64,000 nucleotides of DNA from Caryophanales bacterium (GTDB lineage Bacteria; Bacillota; Bacilli; CAJFEE01). How positions within the stretch are numbered: the first letter of the stretch is position 1; each line of letters begins with the position of its first letter. This document shows positions 16,963-25,825 of the stretch, in pieces. Position numbers and translations under genes: made by a program. Under the pieces are notes generated by a model. The model did no database searches. It was given only the letters and a program-made list of their open reading frames with translations, and was not told where the DNA came from. The DNA lies in contig JAQSYP010000001.1 in assembly GCA_029256085.1 (NCBI GenBank), positions 496,001 to 560,000 of the forward strand. The letters are read 5' to 3'.

Positions 16963-17898
16963 TAAATATTTTTTCTTCCAGAAAATAATAGCTGCAGTCG
17001 TTGACAATGCAAAAGCTATTATCATGACAACAAAAAATCCATGTGGGTCATTTTCTAATGGTATTTTCACATTCATTCCAAAAAAGCTTGCGACCATTGT
17101 TGGTAGAGAAAGAATTATTGTAATTGAAGTTAATAGTTTCATTACGGCGTTTAGATTATTTGAAATGAGTGATGCGAAAACGTCCATCATTCCATTTAAG
17201 ATATTAGAATAAGTTTCTGCCATCTCAATTGCTTGGCGGTACTCGATAATAACATCCTCTAATAAATCCTGATCATCTTCATACATCTTCAAATATTCTG
17301 ATTTAAGCATTTTCTGCATTACGATATTATTAGCCTTTAATGATGTTGTAAAGTACACCAAACTTTTTTCTAAACTTAGTAAGTAAAACAATTCTTCATT
17401 TTTCATAGAGCGATGAAGAGCTGATTCAATCTCGTTAGTTTTACGATTAATTTGCTTAAGATATCTTAAATAATACGTAGAAATCGTATATAAAAGTTGT
17501 AGAGCAAATCTAGTTTTCTTAAATGTGAAAAATTCTTTTACCCGATTTAAAATGAAACGATCAAAAATTGGGTTTTCTTCTAAGCAGATAGTAATGAAGC
17601 ATTCCTTTGTAACAATCATACCAAGTGGGATAGTATCATAAATACTCTTGCCATCTTTGTCGTGTGAAACAATCGGAATGTCGACAATAATTAATGAATT
17701 ATCGTCTTCCTTCTCAATACGAGAACGTTCCTCATCATCAAGGGGGTCTTTAATAAAATCGGGATCTAGATTTAACTCGTCTATAATATAATTAATTTCA
17801 TCTTGATCGGGATTTATAAGATGAATCCAACTACCTTTTTCAATTGCTTCAGTTTCTTTTAATTTACCATTTTCGTCGGTTATAAAAATCTGGATCAT
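16960..17898 (-). CDS. CorA family divalent-cation (Mg2+/Co2+) transporter
   Basis: A 312-residue protein with a long N-terminal cytoplasmic domain, a coiled-coil helix (about 140-245) and two C-terminal membrane helices (about 250-273 and 287-307). The signature GMN is at 274-276 between them. The C-terminus is basic (WKKKYL). It would form a pentameric channel moving Mg2+. Position next to ylaI differs from B. subtilis. Its stop codon lies in the last bases of a family B repeat, so the repeat end forms the gene end. Start ATG 17898 follows a GAGGGGAAAT site. Confidence 0.92.
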   Translation of the reverse strand: MIQIFITDENGKLKETEAIEKGSWIHLINPDQDEINYIIDELNLDPDFIKDPLDDEERSRIEKEDDNSLIIVDIPIVSHDKDGKSIYDTIPLGMIVTKECFITICLEENPIFDRFILNRVKEFFTFKKTRFALQLLYTISTYYLRYLKQINRKTNEIESALHRSMKNEELFYLLSLEKSLVYFTTSLKANNIVMQKMLKSEYLKMYEDDQDLLEDVIIEYRQAIEMAETYSNILNGMMDVFASLISNNLNAVMKLLTSITIILSLPTMVASFFGMNVKIPLENDPHGFFVVMIIAFALSTTAAIIFWKKKYL

Positions 17899-17929
17899 TA
17901 TTTCCCCTCACAATCTATATTCCATAGAG

Positions 17930-18133
17930 TTAATCTAAATCATTCTTCACTTTAATACCACGATTTGTAATAAATTTACCTGTTTCAAGTCGTTTTAATG
18001 TCTTTTGCTTGATTCTTTCATCGCATTCATTGCATAAATATGTATGAACAGGTCTATTTCTAAGTCGTTTGGCTAACGCACTATCATCATCTAATATTTC
18101 AATTTGTTCGCAAATAACACATTTTGCTTTCAT
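17930..18133 (-). CDS. ylaI: YlaI family small zinc-ribbon-like protein
   Basis: A 67-residue protein with CVIC near the N-terminus and CNEC in the middle, which together look like a Cys4 metal site. Between them is LAKRLRNRPVHTYLCNEC, a hallmark of Bacillus YlaI (DUF2197). It ends in a Lys/Arg-rich helix. ATG 18133 follows a GAGGTG site. Lies upstream of corA on the same strand with a 31-nt gap, so they may be co-transcribed. Function unknown. Confidence 0.85.
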   Translation of the reverse strand: MKAKCVICEQIEILDDDSALAKRLRNRPVHTYLCNECDERIKQKTLKRLETGKFITNRGIKVKNDLD

Positions 18134-18247
18134 TATAAATACACCTCTATATTTTAAAGTCCACGACTATTAGTATATCACGAATTATAAACAACACTAT
18201 ATTTGAAATAATAACATTATATATAATTTTTCAAAAGGAGAATTCTA

Positions 18248-18700
18248 ATGAAAAAAAGAATAGAAAATAAGTTAAGTCCGGAATTGATATCACATCTCCA
18301 GAATATAAATTTCGTCATTGTCACAATAACTGATTCTGAAGCAAAGCCAGTCAATAGGAGTGTCTCATGGGTATATGCTATAAATGATAAGGTATTAAGA
18401 ATGGTAATCGATTCAAAGTCCAAAATTATATCTAATCTTCATTTAAATAATAATATAACTGTTACTGTTTTTTTGAATGAGAGTGTTTATCAGATTTCTG
18501 GGAAAGCAAAAATTAATATAGAAAATCTTGAAGGTATCCCATTTAAGGTTTCAATGATTGAACTTACGGTAAACGAGGTAGAGGATATTATGTTCTTTGG
18601 ATCAAAACTTGTTAGTTATCCTGAATATATTAAGGTAAATAATGAAGAAAAAGGTAAGCAATTAGATGAACTAATATTTAAGAAACTAAAAGAGGCGTAA
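18248..18700 (+). CDS. Pyridoxamine 5'-phosphate oxidase-fold (split-barrel) protein
   Basis: A 150-residue soluble protein starting behind AAAAGGAG. The first half resembles the FMN-binding split barrel: LQNINFVIVTITDSEAKPVNRSVSWVYAINDKVLRMVIDSKSK-type strands, followed by a SNLHLNNNITVTVF segment and a C-terminal helix. The fold call is by pattern, not by a defined catalytic residue. It occupies the place between ylaI and ylaK, and may correspond to the ylaL-type protein of B. subtilis; I did not assign the name. Terminated by a hairpin at its stop. Confidence 0.6.
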   Translation: MKKRIENKLSPELISHLQNINFVIVTITDSEAKPVNRSVSWVYAINDKVLRMVIDSKSKIISNLHLNNNITVTVFLNESVYQISGKAKINIENLEGIPFKVSMIELTVNEVEDIMFFGSKLVSYPEYIKVNNEEKGKQLDELIFKKLKEA

Positions 18701-18712
18701 TTGCCTCTTTTT
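18688..18712 (+). terminator. Terminator of the split-barrel gene
   Basis: AAAGAGGC pairs with GCCTCTTT around GTAATT, with TTTTT following. The stop codon lies in the loop. Confidence 0.8.
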
Positions 18713-18728
18713 CATTTTAGCTAAAAGC

Positions 18729-18830
18729 GGAAAGTATAAACTTTTGTCTAGTTCATACTTTCCAAACGCATAAGGGCAACTACGGCTCTGCCGTCGCTTT
18801 AAAAGCTCGGCACTCGCCGAGTTTTCTTTA
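18729..18830 (+). repeat. Dispersed triple-hairpin element, family B copy 3
   Basis: Same three stems as the other copies: GGAAAGTAT/ATACTTTCC, GGCTCTGCCGTC, and CTCGGCACTCGCCGAG followed by TTTTCTTT. The third loop differs (ACT for AAT) while the stem stays intact. Confidence 0.85.
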
Positions 18831-18933
18831 CATATTCTTGGACCATTTCTTCTAATGAGGAACTTCGCTACATATATTTTAGTACAGGGCATCTTTACTA
18901 CCTTGGCCACATGGTCATTTAGGAGGTAATAGA

Positions 18934-20262
18934 TTGAATAAAATCTATGTACTAGATACAAATGTTTTACTTCAAGATCCAATGGCACTATTTGCCTTTG
19001 AAGATAATGAGGTTGTAATTCCTGCTGTAGTATTAGAAGAAGTTGATTCTAAGAAAAGATACATGGATGAGGTTGGAAGAAATGCAAGGTATGTAAGTAA
19101 ATTAATTGATAAAATGAGAGACCTTGGTAAATTACATGAATCGATTCCTTTGGAGAATGGCGGGACTTTAAGAATTGAATTGAACCATAGGTCTTTTCAA
19201 CAACTCCAGGAGATTTTTGTAGAACACACAAATGATAATAGGATTCTTGCAGTAGCAAAGAATTTATTAATTGAAGAAGAAACTAAGACAAATGGACGCC
19301 CTGTAATTTTAGTAAGTAAGGATGTATTGGTGAGAGTTAAAGCAGATGCATTAGGACTACAAGCAGAAGACTATTTATCAGATAGGGTTGTAGAGTATGA
19401 TCATATATACCCTGGATTTATAGAATTATATGTTACAACAGATATAATCTCTAAGTTTTATGAAAAAAGTGAGTTGTTAGTATCTGAGTTATCCCATAGA
19501 TATTTTTACCCTAATCAATTTGTGTTGTTAAAAGATGTTCTTGGAAGTTCAAGCTCTGCGTTAGGTATAATCGACAGCAAGGTTACTAAAATGCGAAAAT
19601 TAGTTTATCAATCTGAACCGATTTGGGGGATTAAGCCAAGAAATGTCCAACAGTCGATGGCGTTCGAACTACTTTTGAGAGAAGATATTAATCTTGTTAC
19701 ATTAATTGGAAAAGCAGGTACTGGAAAGACGCTCATTTCATTAGCTGCAGGTTTACTGCAAACCGAGGATTTAAGGTTATATAAGAAACTTCTTGTATGT
19801 AGACCAATAATTCCTGTCGGTAAAGATATTGGTTACTTACCGGGGGAAAAGCAAGAAAAATTAAGACCATGGATGCAACCTATTTATGATAACTTAGAAT
19901 ATTTATTTAATACTAAGAAGCCAGGTGAAATTGATGCTATATTAGCTGGTATGGGATCGATTGAAGTTGAAGCGCTGACTTACATAAGAGGAAGAAGTAT
20001 TCCAGAGCAGCTAATAATAATTGATGAGGCACAAAATTTAACTAAACATGAAGTGAAAACGATACTTACTCGAGTAGGAGAACATAGTAAGATAATTCTC
20101 ATGGGGGATCCAGAACAGATTGATCATCCTTATTTGGATGAATATAATAATGGCTTAAGTTACGTGGTTGAAAGTTTCAAAAATCAAAAGGTAAGTGGGA
20201 ATGTAAGATTGATTAAAGGTGAACGATCGGCTTTAGCTCAATTAGCAGCAGATTTGCTCTAA
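18934..20262 (+). CDS. ylaK: PhoH family ATPase with N-terminal PIN domain (YlaK)
   Basis: A 442-residue PIN-PhoH fusion. The PIN nuclease fold spans residues 1-140 with acidic residues in YVLDTNVLLQDP (Asp8) and PAVVLEEVD (Glu35/36). The PhoH ATPase has Walker A GKAGTGKT (259-266) and Walker B LIIIDEAQN (360-368), plus GDPEQID. PIN-PhoH proteins are proposed RNA helicase/nucleases. Start TTG 18934 is set by TTAGGAGGT. Length and order match B. subtilis ylaK. A short hairpin terminator begins inside the stop codon. Confidence 0.93.
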   Translation: MNKIYVLDTNVLLQDPMALFAFEDNEVVIPAVVLEEVDSKKRYMDEVGRNARYVSKLIDKMRDLGKLHESIPLENGGTLRIELNHRSFQQLQEIFVEHTNDNRILAVAKNLLIEEETKTNGRPVILVSKDVLVRVKADALGLQAEDYLSDRVVEYDHIYPGFIELYVTTDIISKFYEKSELLVSELSHRYFYPNQFVLLKDVLGSSSSALGIIDSKVTKMRKLVYQSEPIWGIKPRNVQQSMAFELLLREDINLVTLIGKAGTGKTLISLAAGLLQTEDLRLYKKLLVCRPIIPVGKDIGYLPGEKQEKLRPWMQPIYDNLEYLFNTKKPGEIDAILAGMGSIEVEALTYIRGRSIPEQLIIIDEAQNLTKHEVKTILTRVGEHSKIILMGDPEQIDHPYLDEYNNGLSYVVESFKNQKVSGNVRLIKGERSALAQLAADLL

Positions 20263-20282
20263 CGGCTAAAGCCGTTTTTTTT
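20261..20282 (+). terminator. Terminator of ylaK
   Basis: AACGGC-TAAA-GCCGTT followed by a run of eight T residues. Confidence 0.85.
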
Positions 20283-20401
20283 GTTGCATAGGATCATCAT
20301 GTTCGATTTTTCTTTATAAATTCAATTCAAACCTCAAAATAGTTGCATTTTATTTGGCAAAACTTTAATATTATTTATAAGCATGTAAGGAGGGCAAAAT
20401 T

Positions 20402-20677
20402 ATGTCAGAATTAACTGTCCAACACAATAATAAAGCATACGAACTATTAAAGTCTGATGCAGACAAAATATTAAAGCTAATTAAGGTGCAAATGGACCAT
20501 TTAACAATGCCACAATGCCCTTTATATGAAGAGGTATTAGATACTCAAATGTTTGGGCTCTCTAGAGAAATTGATTTTGCCGTTAGGTTAGAATTAATTG
20601 AGGAGAATTTAGGGAAAGAGTTACTATCTAGTCTAGAGCGTGAACTTTCACTTCTACATGAAAAATACGTAAAGTAA
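20402..20677 (+). CDS. ylaN: YlaN, UPF0358 family
   Basis: A 91-residue all-helical protein. The family's central [20 protein letters not shown] segment is fully conserved, flanked by [12 protein letters not shown] and a C-terminal helix. B. subtilis YlaN is needed for growth when iron is not abundant and is reported to act on the iron regulator Fur. ATG 20402 follows AAGGAGGG. Monocistronic, with its own terminator, just before ftsW as in B. subtilis. Confidence 0.93.
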   Translation: MSELTVQHNNKAYELLKSDADKILKLIKVQMDHLTMPQCPLYEEVLDTQMFGLSREIDFAVRLELIEENLGKELLSSLERELSLLHEKYVK

Positions 20678-20681
20678 CTAA

Positions 20682-20715
20682 AAAACTCAAACTAAACATA
20701 GTTTGAGTTTTCTTT
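20682..20715 (+). terminator. Terminator of ylaN
   Basis: AAAACTCAAACTA pairs with TAGTTTGAGTTTT around AACA, followed by CTTT. Confidence 0.8.
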
Positions 20716-20881
20716 AGGTAAAATGATTTACATTAATAAATTAAGTATTGTATTTGAAAATTACCGTATATAGTATTCATAAAAATGTTAATATAAGGTA
20801 TAAATAAAATAAAAAAACATTGAAAAATGATGAAATTTGTAGAAAAATAGTAAATGGTAAGTAAAATAAGGAAGATGATAA

Positions 20882-22051
20882 ATGATAAAGAAATATCTAC
20901 ATGCATACAATTATCCATTACTAGCTGCAATTATATTACTATCATTTTTTGGGGTTATAATGGTATATTCTTCAAGCATGGTAGTAGCTGTTTCACTGTA
21001 TCAAGGATCAAGTGATTTATTTTTCAAAAGACAACTAATAAGCTTATTCATTGGCTTTGCTGCTTTAATTGTAACTATGAATATTCCATATAAAATTTAT
21101 AAAAACGGTTGGGTAATATTTATTATTTTAGCTGGAATATTTGCTTTTCTTTTCATTGTATTACTAGTCGGAAAAGTATCAAACAATGCTCAAAGTTGGC
21201 TAAATATTGTTGCTAATAGAGGTTTGCAACCATCTGAGTTCTCAAAGTTGGCAATTATAATTTATCTTTCAGTAGTATTTTCAAAGAAGCAAAAGACAAT
21301 TAATAATTTCTTTAAAAGTTTCATTGGACCTATTATTGTCATTGTTTTTACGTTTATATTAGTTTTTTTACAGCCTGACCTAGGAACTGGATTAATTATT
21401 TTAGCCATTTCGGCTGTTTTAATTATGTGTTCTGGGACAAGCTTTAAAAATATATTTGGTTTGATCAGCTTTACCCTTCTTCTATTAATGATTTTAGTTC
21501 CTCTCGCTATACAATTTGGAATAATTACAAGTGAGCAAATATCTCGTTTTAGAGGTGCTTATCAGCCATTTGAATATTTAAAAACAGATGGGTATCAACT
21601 TGTAAACTCATACATTAGTATCGGAATGGGAGGCCTAAATGGGCTAGGTTTAGGGGAAAGTATTCAAAAATATGGATACCTACCAGAACCGCATACTGAT
21701 TTTATTATGGCGATTGTATCTGAGGAATTAGGTATTTATGGAGTTTCGTATGTTTTAATTTTACTACTGGGTATAATAGTAATGGGTTTTAGAACGGCAT
21801 TTAAATGTAAGGATGCTTTTGGAAGTCTCCTATCAATAGGTATATCTAGTTTAATTGCTATTCAGGCAATAGTTAATTTAGGTGGATTAGTTGGGTTACT
21901 ACCCTTAACCGGGGTCCCTTTACCTCTTGTAAGTTATGGAGGTTCATCACTCCTTATGTTTATGCTTTCGTTAGGAATCTTATTGAATGTTTCACTCAAA
22001 GTAAAGTTAGATGAACTTAAACAGAGTTCTACTAATACGAAAATCGCATAA
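20882..22051 (+). CDS. ftsW: SEDS peptidoglycan glycosyltransferase FtsW
   Basis: A 389-residue, about ten-helix membrane protein that polymerises lipid II for the division septum with its partner class B PBP. Motifs: VMVYSSSM near the N-terminus, NNAQSWLN, LQPSEFSKLAIIIYLS, LQPDLGTGLII, GGLNGLGLGESIQKYGYLPEPHTDFIMAIVSEELG (the SEDS signature with catalytic Asp) and PLPLVSYGGSSLL. The position between ylaN and pycA marks it as FtsW, not RodA or SpoVE. ATG 20882 follows AAGGAAG. The 170-nt gap upstream is AT-rich with no clear element. Confidence 0.93.
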   Translation: MIKKYLHAYNYPLLAAIILLSFFGVIMVYSSSMVVAVSLYQGSSDLFFKRQLISLFIGFAALIVTMNIPYKIYKNGWVIFIILAGIFAFLFIVLLVGKVSNNAQSWLNIVANRGLQPSEFSKLAIIIYLSVVFSKKQKTINNFFKSFIGPIIVIVFTFILVFLQPDLGTGLIILAISAVLIMCSGTSFKNIFGLISFTLLLLMILVPLAIQFGIITSEQISRFRGAYQPFEYLKTDGYQLVNSYISIGMGGLNGLGLGESIQKYGYLPEPHTDFIMAIVSEELGIYGVSYVLILLLGIIVMGFRTAFKCKDAFGSLLSIGISSLIAIQAIVNLGGLVGLLPLTGVPLPLVSYGGSSLLMFMLSLGILLNVSLKVKLDELKQSSTNTKIA

Positions 22052-22094
22052 ATAATTTGGGGATTATGCTTTATTATTTTTTTAGGGGGATATT

Positions 22095-25000
22095 ATGGAA
22101 AACAACAGGAAAATTAAGAAGGTTTTAGTTGCTAACCGTGGAGAAATCGCTATAAGAGTATTTAGAGGTTGTACTGAATTAAATATTAGAACAGTTGCAA
22201 TTTACTCTAAAGAAGATGCTGGATCTCTACATAGATTTAAAGCTGATGAAGCTTATCTTGTTGGTGAAGGTAAGAAACCTATCGAGGCATATTTGGATAT
22301 TGATGGCATTATCGAAATTGCTAAGGAACACGATGTAGATGCAATACATCCAGGATATGGATTCCTCTCTGAAAATATTCACTTTGCTAGGAAGTGTGAA
22401 GAAGAAGGCATCATTTTTATCGGACCAAACAGCAAACACCTAGATATGTTTGGTGATAAAGTCAAGGCACGTACTCAAGCTGTATTAGCTAATATCCCTG
22501 TTATTCCAGGTAGCGATGGTCCAGTTGAGACGTTAGAAGATGTTAGAGCTTTTGGTAATTCAAATGGTTACCCAATTATAATCAAAGCCTCATTAGGTGG
22601 CGGCGGTAGAGGTATGCGAGTAGTAAACAATGAAGAAGAGCTTGCTTCTGCATACGAAAGAGCTAAATCCGAAGCAAAAGCTGCATTCGGTAGCGATGAA
22701 GTTTATGTCGAAAAGCTTATTGTGAAGCCTAAGCATATTGAAGTACAAATTTTTGGCGACAAGAGTGGAAACATAGTACACCTCTGGGAAAGAGACTGTT
22801 CTATTCAAAGACGCCATCAAAAAGTAGTAGAGATTGCGCCATCAGTTTCATTAACTGAAAAAATGAGAAGTGATATTTGCGATGCAGCAGTTAAGTTAAT
22901 GGAAAATGTTAGCTATATTAATGCTGGTACTGTTGAATTCTTAGTTTCTGGAGATGATTTTTACTTTATTGAAGTAAACCCAAGAATTCAAGTTGAACAT
23001 ACAATTACAGAAATGGTAGTAGGTATCGATATTGTACAAACTCAGATCTTAGTAGCAGAAGGATATAACCTTCATAGCAAAGAGATCGGTATACCACTGC
23101 AAGAAGACATTATTACACACGGATATGCTATTCAATCACGTGTAACTACTGAGGATCCTTTAAATGGATTTATGCCTGATGCAGGTAAAATTCAAGCTTA
23201 CAGATCTTCTGGTGGATTTGGTGTGCGTTTAGATGCAGCAAATGCTTTCCAAGGTGCTGTAATAACTCCATATTATGATTCTTTATTAGTAAAAGTTTCT
23301 ACGTGGGGTTTAACATTTGAACAAGCATCTAGAAAAATGGTTCGTAATTTAAAAGAATTCCGTATCCGCGGTATCAAAACAAATATTCCTTTCTTAGGGA
23401 ACGTTGTTAAGCATCCTAACTTCATAAATGGTGAATATGATACTTCATTTATTGATACGACGCCTGAATTATTCGATTTTCCTGTTCAAAAAGACCGTGG
23501 AACTAAAATGCTTACGTATATTGGTACTGTAACTGTAAATGGTTTCCCAGGAATTGTAAAAGGTGCTAAACCTGCTTTTGACAAGCCAAGGGTTCCACAT
23601 GTAGATACTCATGAACCTATACCTTATGGAACTAAGCAAATTTTAGACGAACAAGGTGTTGAAGGTCTTGTAAAGTGGGTTAGAGAGCAGAAAGAAGTAT
23701 TATTAACTGATACTACTTTCAGAGATGCTCACCAATCTTTACTAGCTACTCGTGTAAGAACACACGATTTATTATCAATTGCAGATCCAACGGCTAGAAT
23801 GCTTCCTCAACTATTTTCAATGGAGATGTGGGGAGGAGCAACGTTTGATGTAGCCTATAGATTCTTAAGTGAAGATCCATGGCAGCGTTTAGATAAATTA
23901 AGAAAAGATATACCAAATGTACTTTTCCAAATGTTATTACGTGCTTCAAATGCAGTTGGTTATAAGAATTATCCAGATAATGTTATTAGAGAGTTTGTTA
24001 AGCAATCTGCTGATCATGGAATCGATGTGTTCCGAATTTTTGATAGCTTAAACTGGGTTGAAAATATGAAAGTGGCAATTGAAGCTGTTCAAGAAAGTGG
24101 AAAAATTGCTGAAGCAACAATCTGTTATACAGGTGATATATACGACATATCTCGTTCTAAATATAATTTAAAATATTACACGAATATGGCTAAGGAACTT
24201 GAAGCTTCTGGAGCTCATATGCTTGCAATTAAAGACATGGCTGGTTTATTAAAGCCTACTGCTGCTTATGAGTTAGTGAGCGCTTTAAAAGATGCTGTTC
24301 AAATTCCAATTCATCTTCATACTCATGATACTAGTGGGAATGGTATTTTATCTTATACAAAAGCTATTGATGCAGGTGTTGACATTGTTGACGTTGCTGT
24401 TTCAACTATGTCAGGATTAACTTCTCAACCAAGTGCAAATACATTGTACTATGCTTTAGAAGGTTCTAAGAGAGTTCCAAATATTAATATTAATAACCTT
24501 GAAAAATTAAGTTACTACTGGGAAGATGTGCGTAAATACTATGCTCCATTCGAAAGTGGAATGGTTTCTCCTCATACTGAAATTTATCAACATGAAATGC
24601 CAGGAGGACAATACAGTAACCTTCAGCAACAAGCTAAGGGTGTTGGACTTGGAGATCGTTGGGAAGAAGTAGTTGATATGTATGCTCGTGTTAACTTAAT
24701 GTTTGGGGATATTGTTAAAGTAACACCTTCATCTAAAGTAGTTGGTGATATGGCACTATTTATGGTGCAGAATGATTTAGATGAGAAGTTAGTTATTGAA
24801 AAAGGAATGACAATTGATTTCCCTGATAGTGTTATTGAGATGTTCGAAGGCTATTTAGGTCAACCGACTGGTGGTTTCCCAGAGGAACTGCAAAAGGTAA
24901 TACTTAAAGGAAAAACCCCGATTACTGTTAGACCTGGAGAATTATTAGAGCCGGTTAATTATGATGCAGTTAAGGGACAACTTCAAGAAGAGTTAAAGAG

Positions 25001-25544
25001 ACAAGTTACTGATATTGAGGCAATTTCATACTCATTGTATCCAAAGGTATTCATGGATTATGAAAAGAAGGCTGCAATGTTTGGTGATTTATCTAAATTA
25101 GACACGGCGACTTTCTTCTATGGAATGAAAATTGGTGAAGAAATAGAAATAGAAATAGAAAAAGGTAAGACCTTAATTGTTAAATTAATTGCAATTAGTG
25201 AACCACTAGTTGATGGGACAAGAGTAATTTACTTCGAAATGAATGGACAACCGCGTACAGCAGTTGTTAAAGACGAGAACGTAAAATCGACTGTTGCTTC
25301 TAGAATTAAGGCTGACTCATCTAACCAATCGCATATTGGAGCAACTATGCCAGGTACTGTTCTAAAAGTATTAGTTAACAAAGGCGATAAGGTAAAACGT
25401 GGTGATCACTTAATGATTACTGAAGCTATGAAAATGGAAACTACAGTTCAAGCACCATTTGATGGTGAAATTGGAAATGTCCATGTTAAGAATTCTGATA
25501 CTATTCAACCTGGTGATTTATTAGTAGAATTAAACAAAATTTAA
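22095..25544 (+). CDS. pycA: Pyruvate carboxylase
   Basis: A 1149-residue biotin enzyme that makes oxaloacetate from pyruvate, bicarbonate and ATP to refill the TCA cycle. Biotin carboxylase domain (1-460): KVLVANRGEIAIRVFR, GGGGRGMR (ATP loop), RDCSIQRRHQK, FIEVNPRIQVEHT. Carboxyltransferase domain (about 530-1000): LLTDTTFRDAHQSLLATRVR, metal-binding HLHTHD, and KDMAGLL. The C-terminal biotinyl domain has EAMKMET with biotin Lys at 1113. Full-length single chain. ATG 22095 follows AGGGGG. Two stacked terminators and a family B repeat follow. Confidence 0.98.
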   Translation: MENNRKIKKVLVANRGEIAIRVFRGCTELNIRTVAIYSKEDAGSLHRFKADEAYLVGEGKKPIEAYLDIDGIIEIAKEHDVDAIHPGYGFLSENIHFARKCEEEGIIFIGPNSKHLDMFGDKVKARTQAVLANIPVIPGSDGPVETLEDVRAFGNSNGYPIIIKASLGGGGRGMRVVNNEEELASAYERAKSEAKAAFGSDEVYVEKLIVKPKHIEVQIFGDKSGNIVHLWERDCSIQRRHQKVVEIAPSVSLTEKMRSDICDAAVKLMENVSYINAGTVEFLVSGDDFYFIEVNPRIQVEHTITEMVVGIDIVQTQILVAEGYNLHSKEIGIPLQEDIITHGYAIQSRVTTEDPLNGFMPDAGKIQAYRSSGGFGVRLDAANAFQGAVITPYYDSLLVKVSTWGLTFEQASRKMVRNLKEFRIRGIKTNIPFLGNVVKHPNFINGEYDTSFIDTTPELFDFPVQKDRGTKMLTYIGTVTVNGFPGIVKGAKPAFDKPRVPHVDTHEPIPYGTKQILDEQGVEGLVKWVREQKEVLLTDTTFRDAHQSLLATRVRTHDLLSIADPTARMLPQLFSMEMWGGATFDVAYRFLSEDPWQRLDKLRKDIPNVLFQMLLRASNAVGYKNYPDNVIREFVKQSADHGIDVFRIFDSLNWVENMKVAIEAVQESGKIAEATICYTGDIYDISRSKYNLKYYTNMAKELEASGAHMLAIKDMAGLLKPTAAYELVSALKDAVQIPIHLHTHDTSGNGILSYTKAIDAGVDIVDVAVSTMSGLTSQPSANTLYYALEGSKRVPNININNLEKLSYYWEDVRKYYAPFESGMVSPHTEIYQHEMPGGQYSNLQQQAKGVGLGDRWEEVVDMYARVNLMFGDIVKVTPSSKVVGDMALFMVQNDLDEKLVIEKGMTIDFPDSVIEMFEGYLGQPTGGFPEELQKVILKGKTPITVRPGELLEPVNYDAVKGQLQEELKRQVTDIEAISYSLYPKVFMDYEKKAAMFGDLSKLDTATFFYGMKIGEEIEIEIEKGKTLIVKLIAISEPLVDGTRVIYFEMNGQPRTAVVKDENVKSTVASRIKADSSNQSHIGATMPGTVLKVLVNKGDKVKRGDHLMITEAMKMETTVQAPFDGEIGNVHVKNSDTIQPGDLLVELNKI

Positions 25545-25556
25545 TAAATAAAGTTT

Positions 25557-25588
25557 AAAAGAGAAGGTGTATACCTTCTCTTTTTTTT
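25557..25588 (+). terminator. Terminator 1 of pycA
   Basis: AAAAGAGAAGGT/ACCTTCTCTTTT around GTAT-type loop, then T-run. Confidence 0.85.
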
Positions 25589-25591
25589 CAT

Positions 25592-25621
25592 CTAGCGTGT
25601 AACTATCACGCTAGTTTTTTT
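25592..25621 (+). terminator. Terminator 2 of pycA
   Basis: CTAGCGTG-TAACTAT-CACGCTAG followed by seven T. A second strong stop three bases after the first. Confidence 0.85.
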
Positions 25622-25631
25622 GGCTATAACC

Positions 25632-25734
25632 GGAAAGTATAAACTTCTGCGTAGTTCATACTTTCCTAACGCATAAGTGCAACTACGGCTCTGCCGTCGC
25701 CCTTAAGGCTCGGCAATCGCCGAGTTTTCTTTTT
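25632..25734 (+). repeat. Dispersed triple-hairpin element, family B copy 4
   Basis: GGAAAGTAT/ATACTTTCC, the AAGTGC/GCCCTT-GGCTCTGCCGTC stem, then CTCGGCAATCGCCGAG followed by TTTTCTTTTT. It lies after two ordinary terminators of pycA, in the region where B. subtilis carries ctaA. Confidence 0.85.
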
Positions 25735-25825
25735 ATTAATTATTATTAATTTTAAGAAATCAAATTAATAAAAAAAGGACTTTGTACATAGTTTGTTATA
25801 TACACACCATGTTTTGGGAGGGGAA

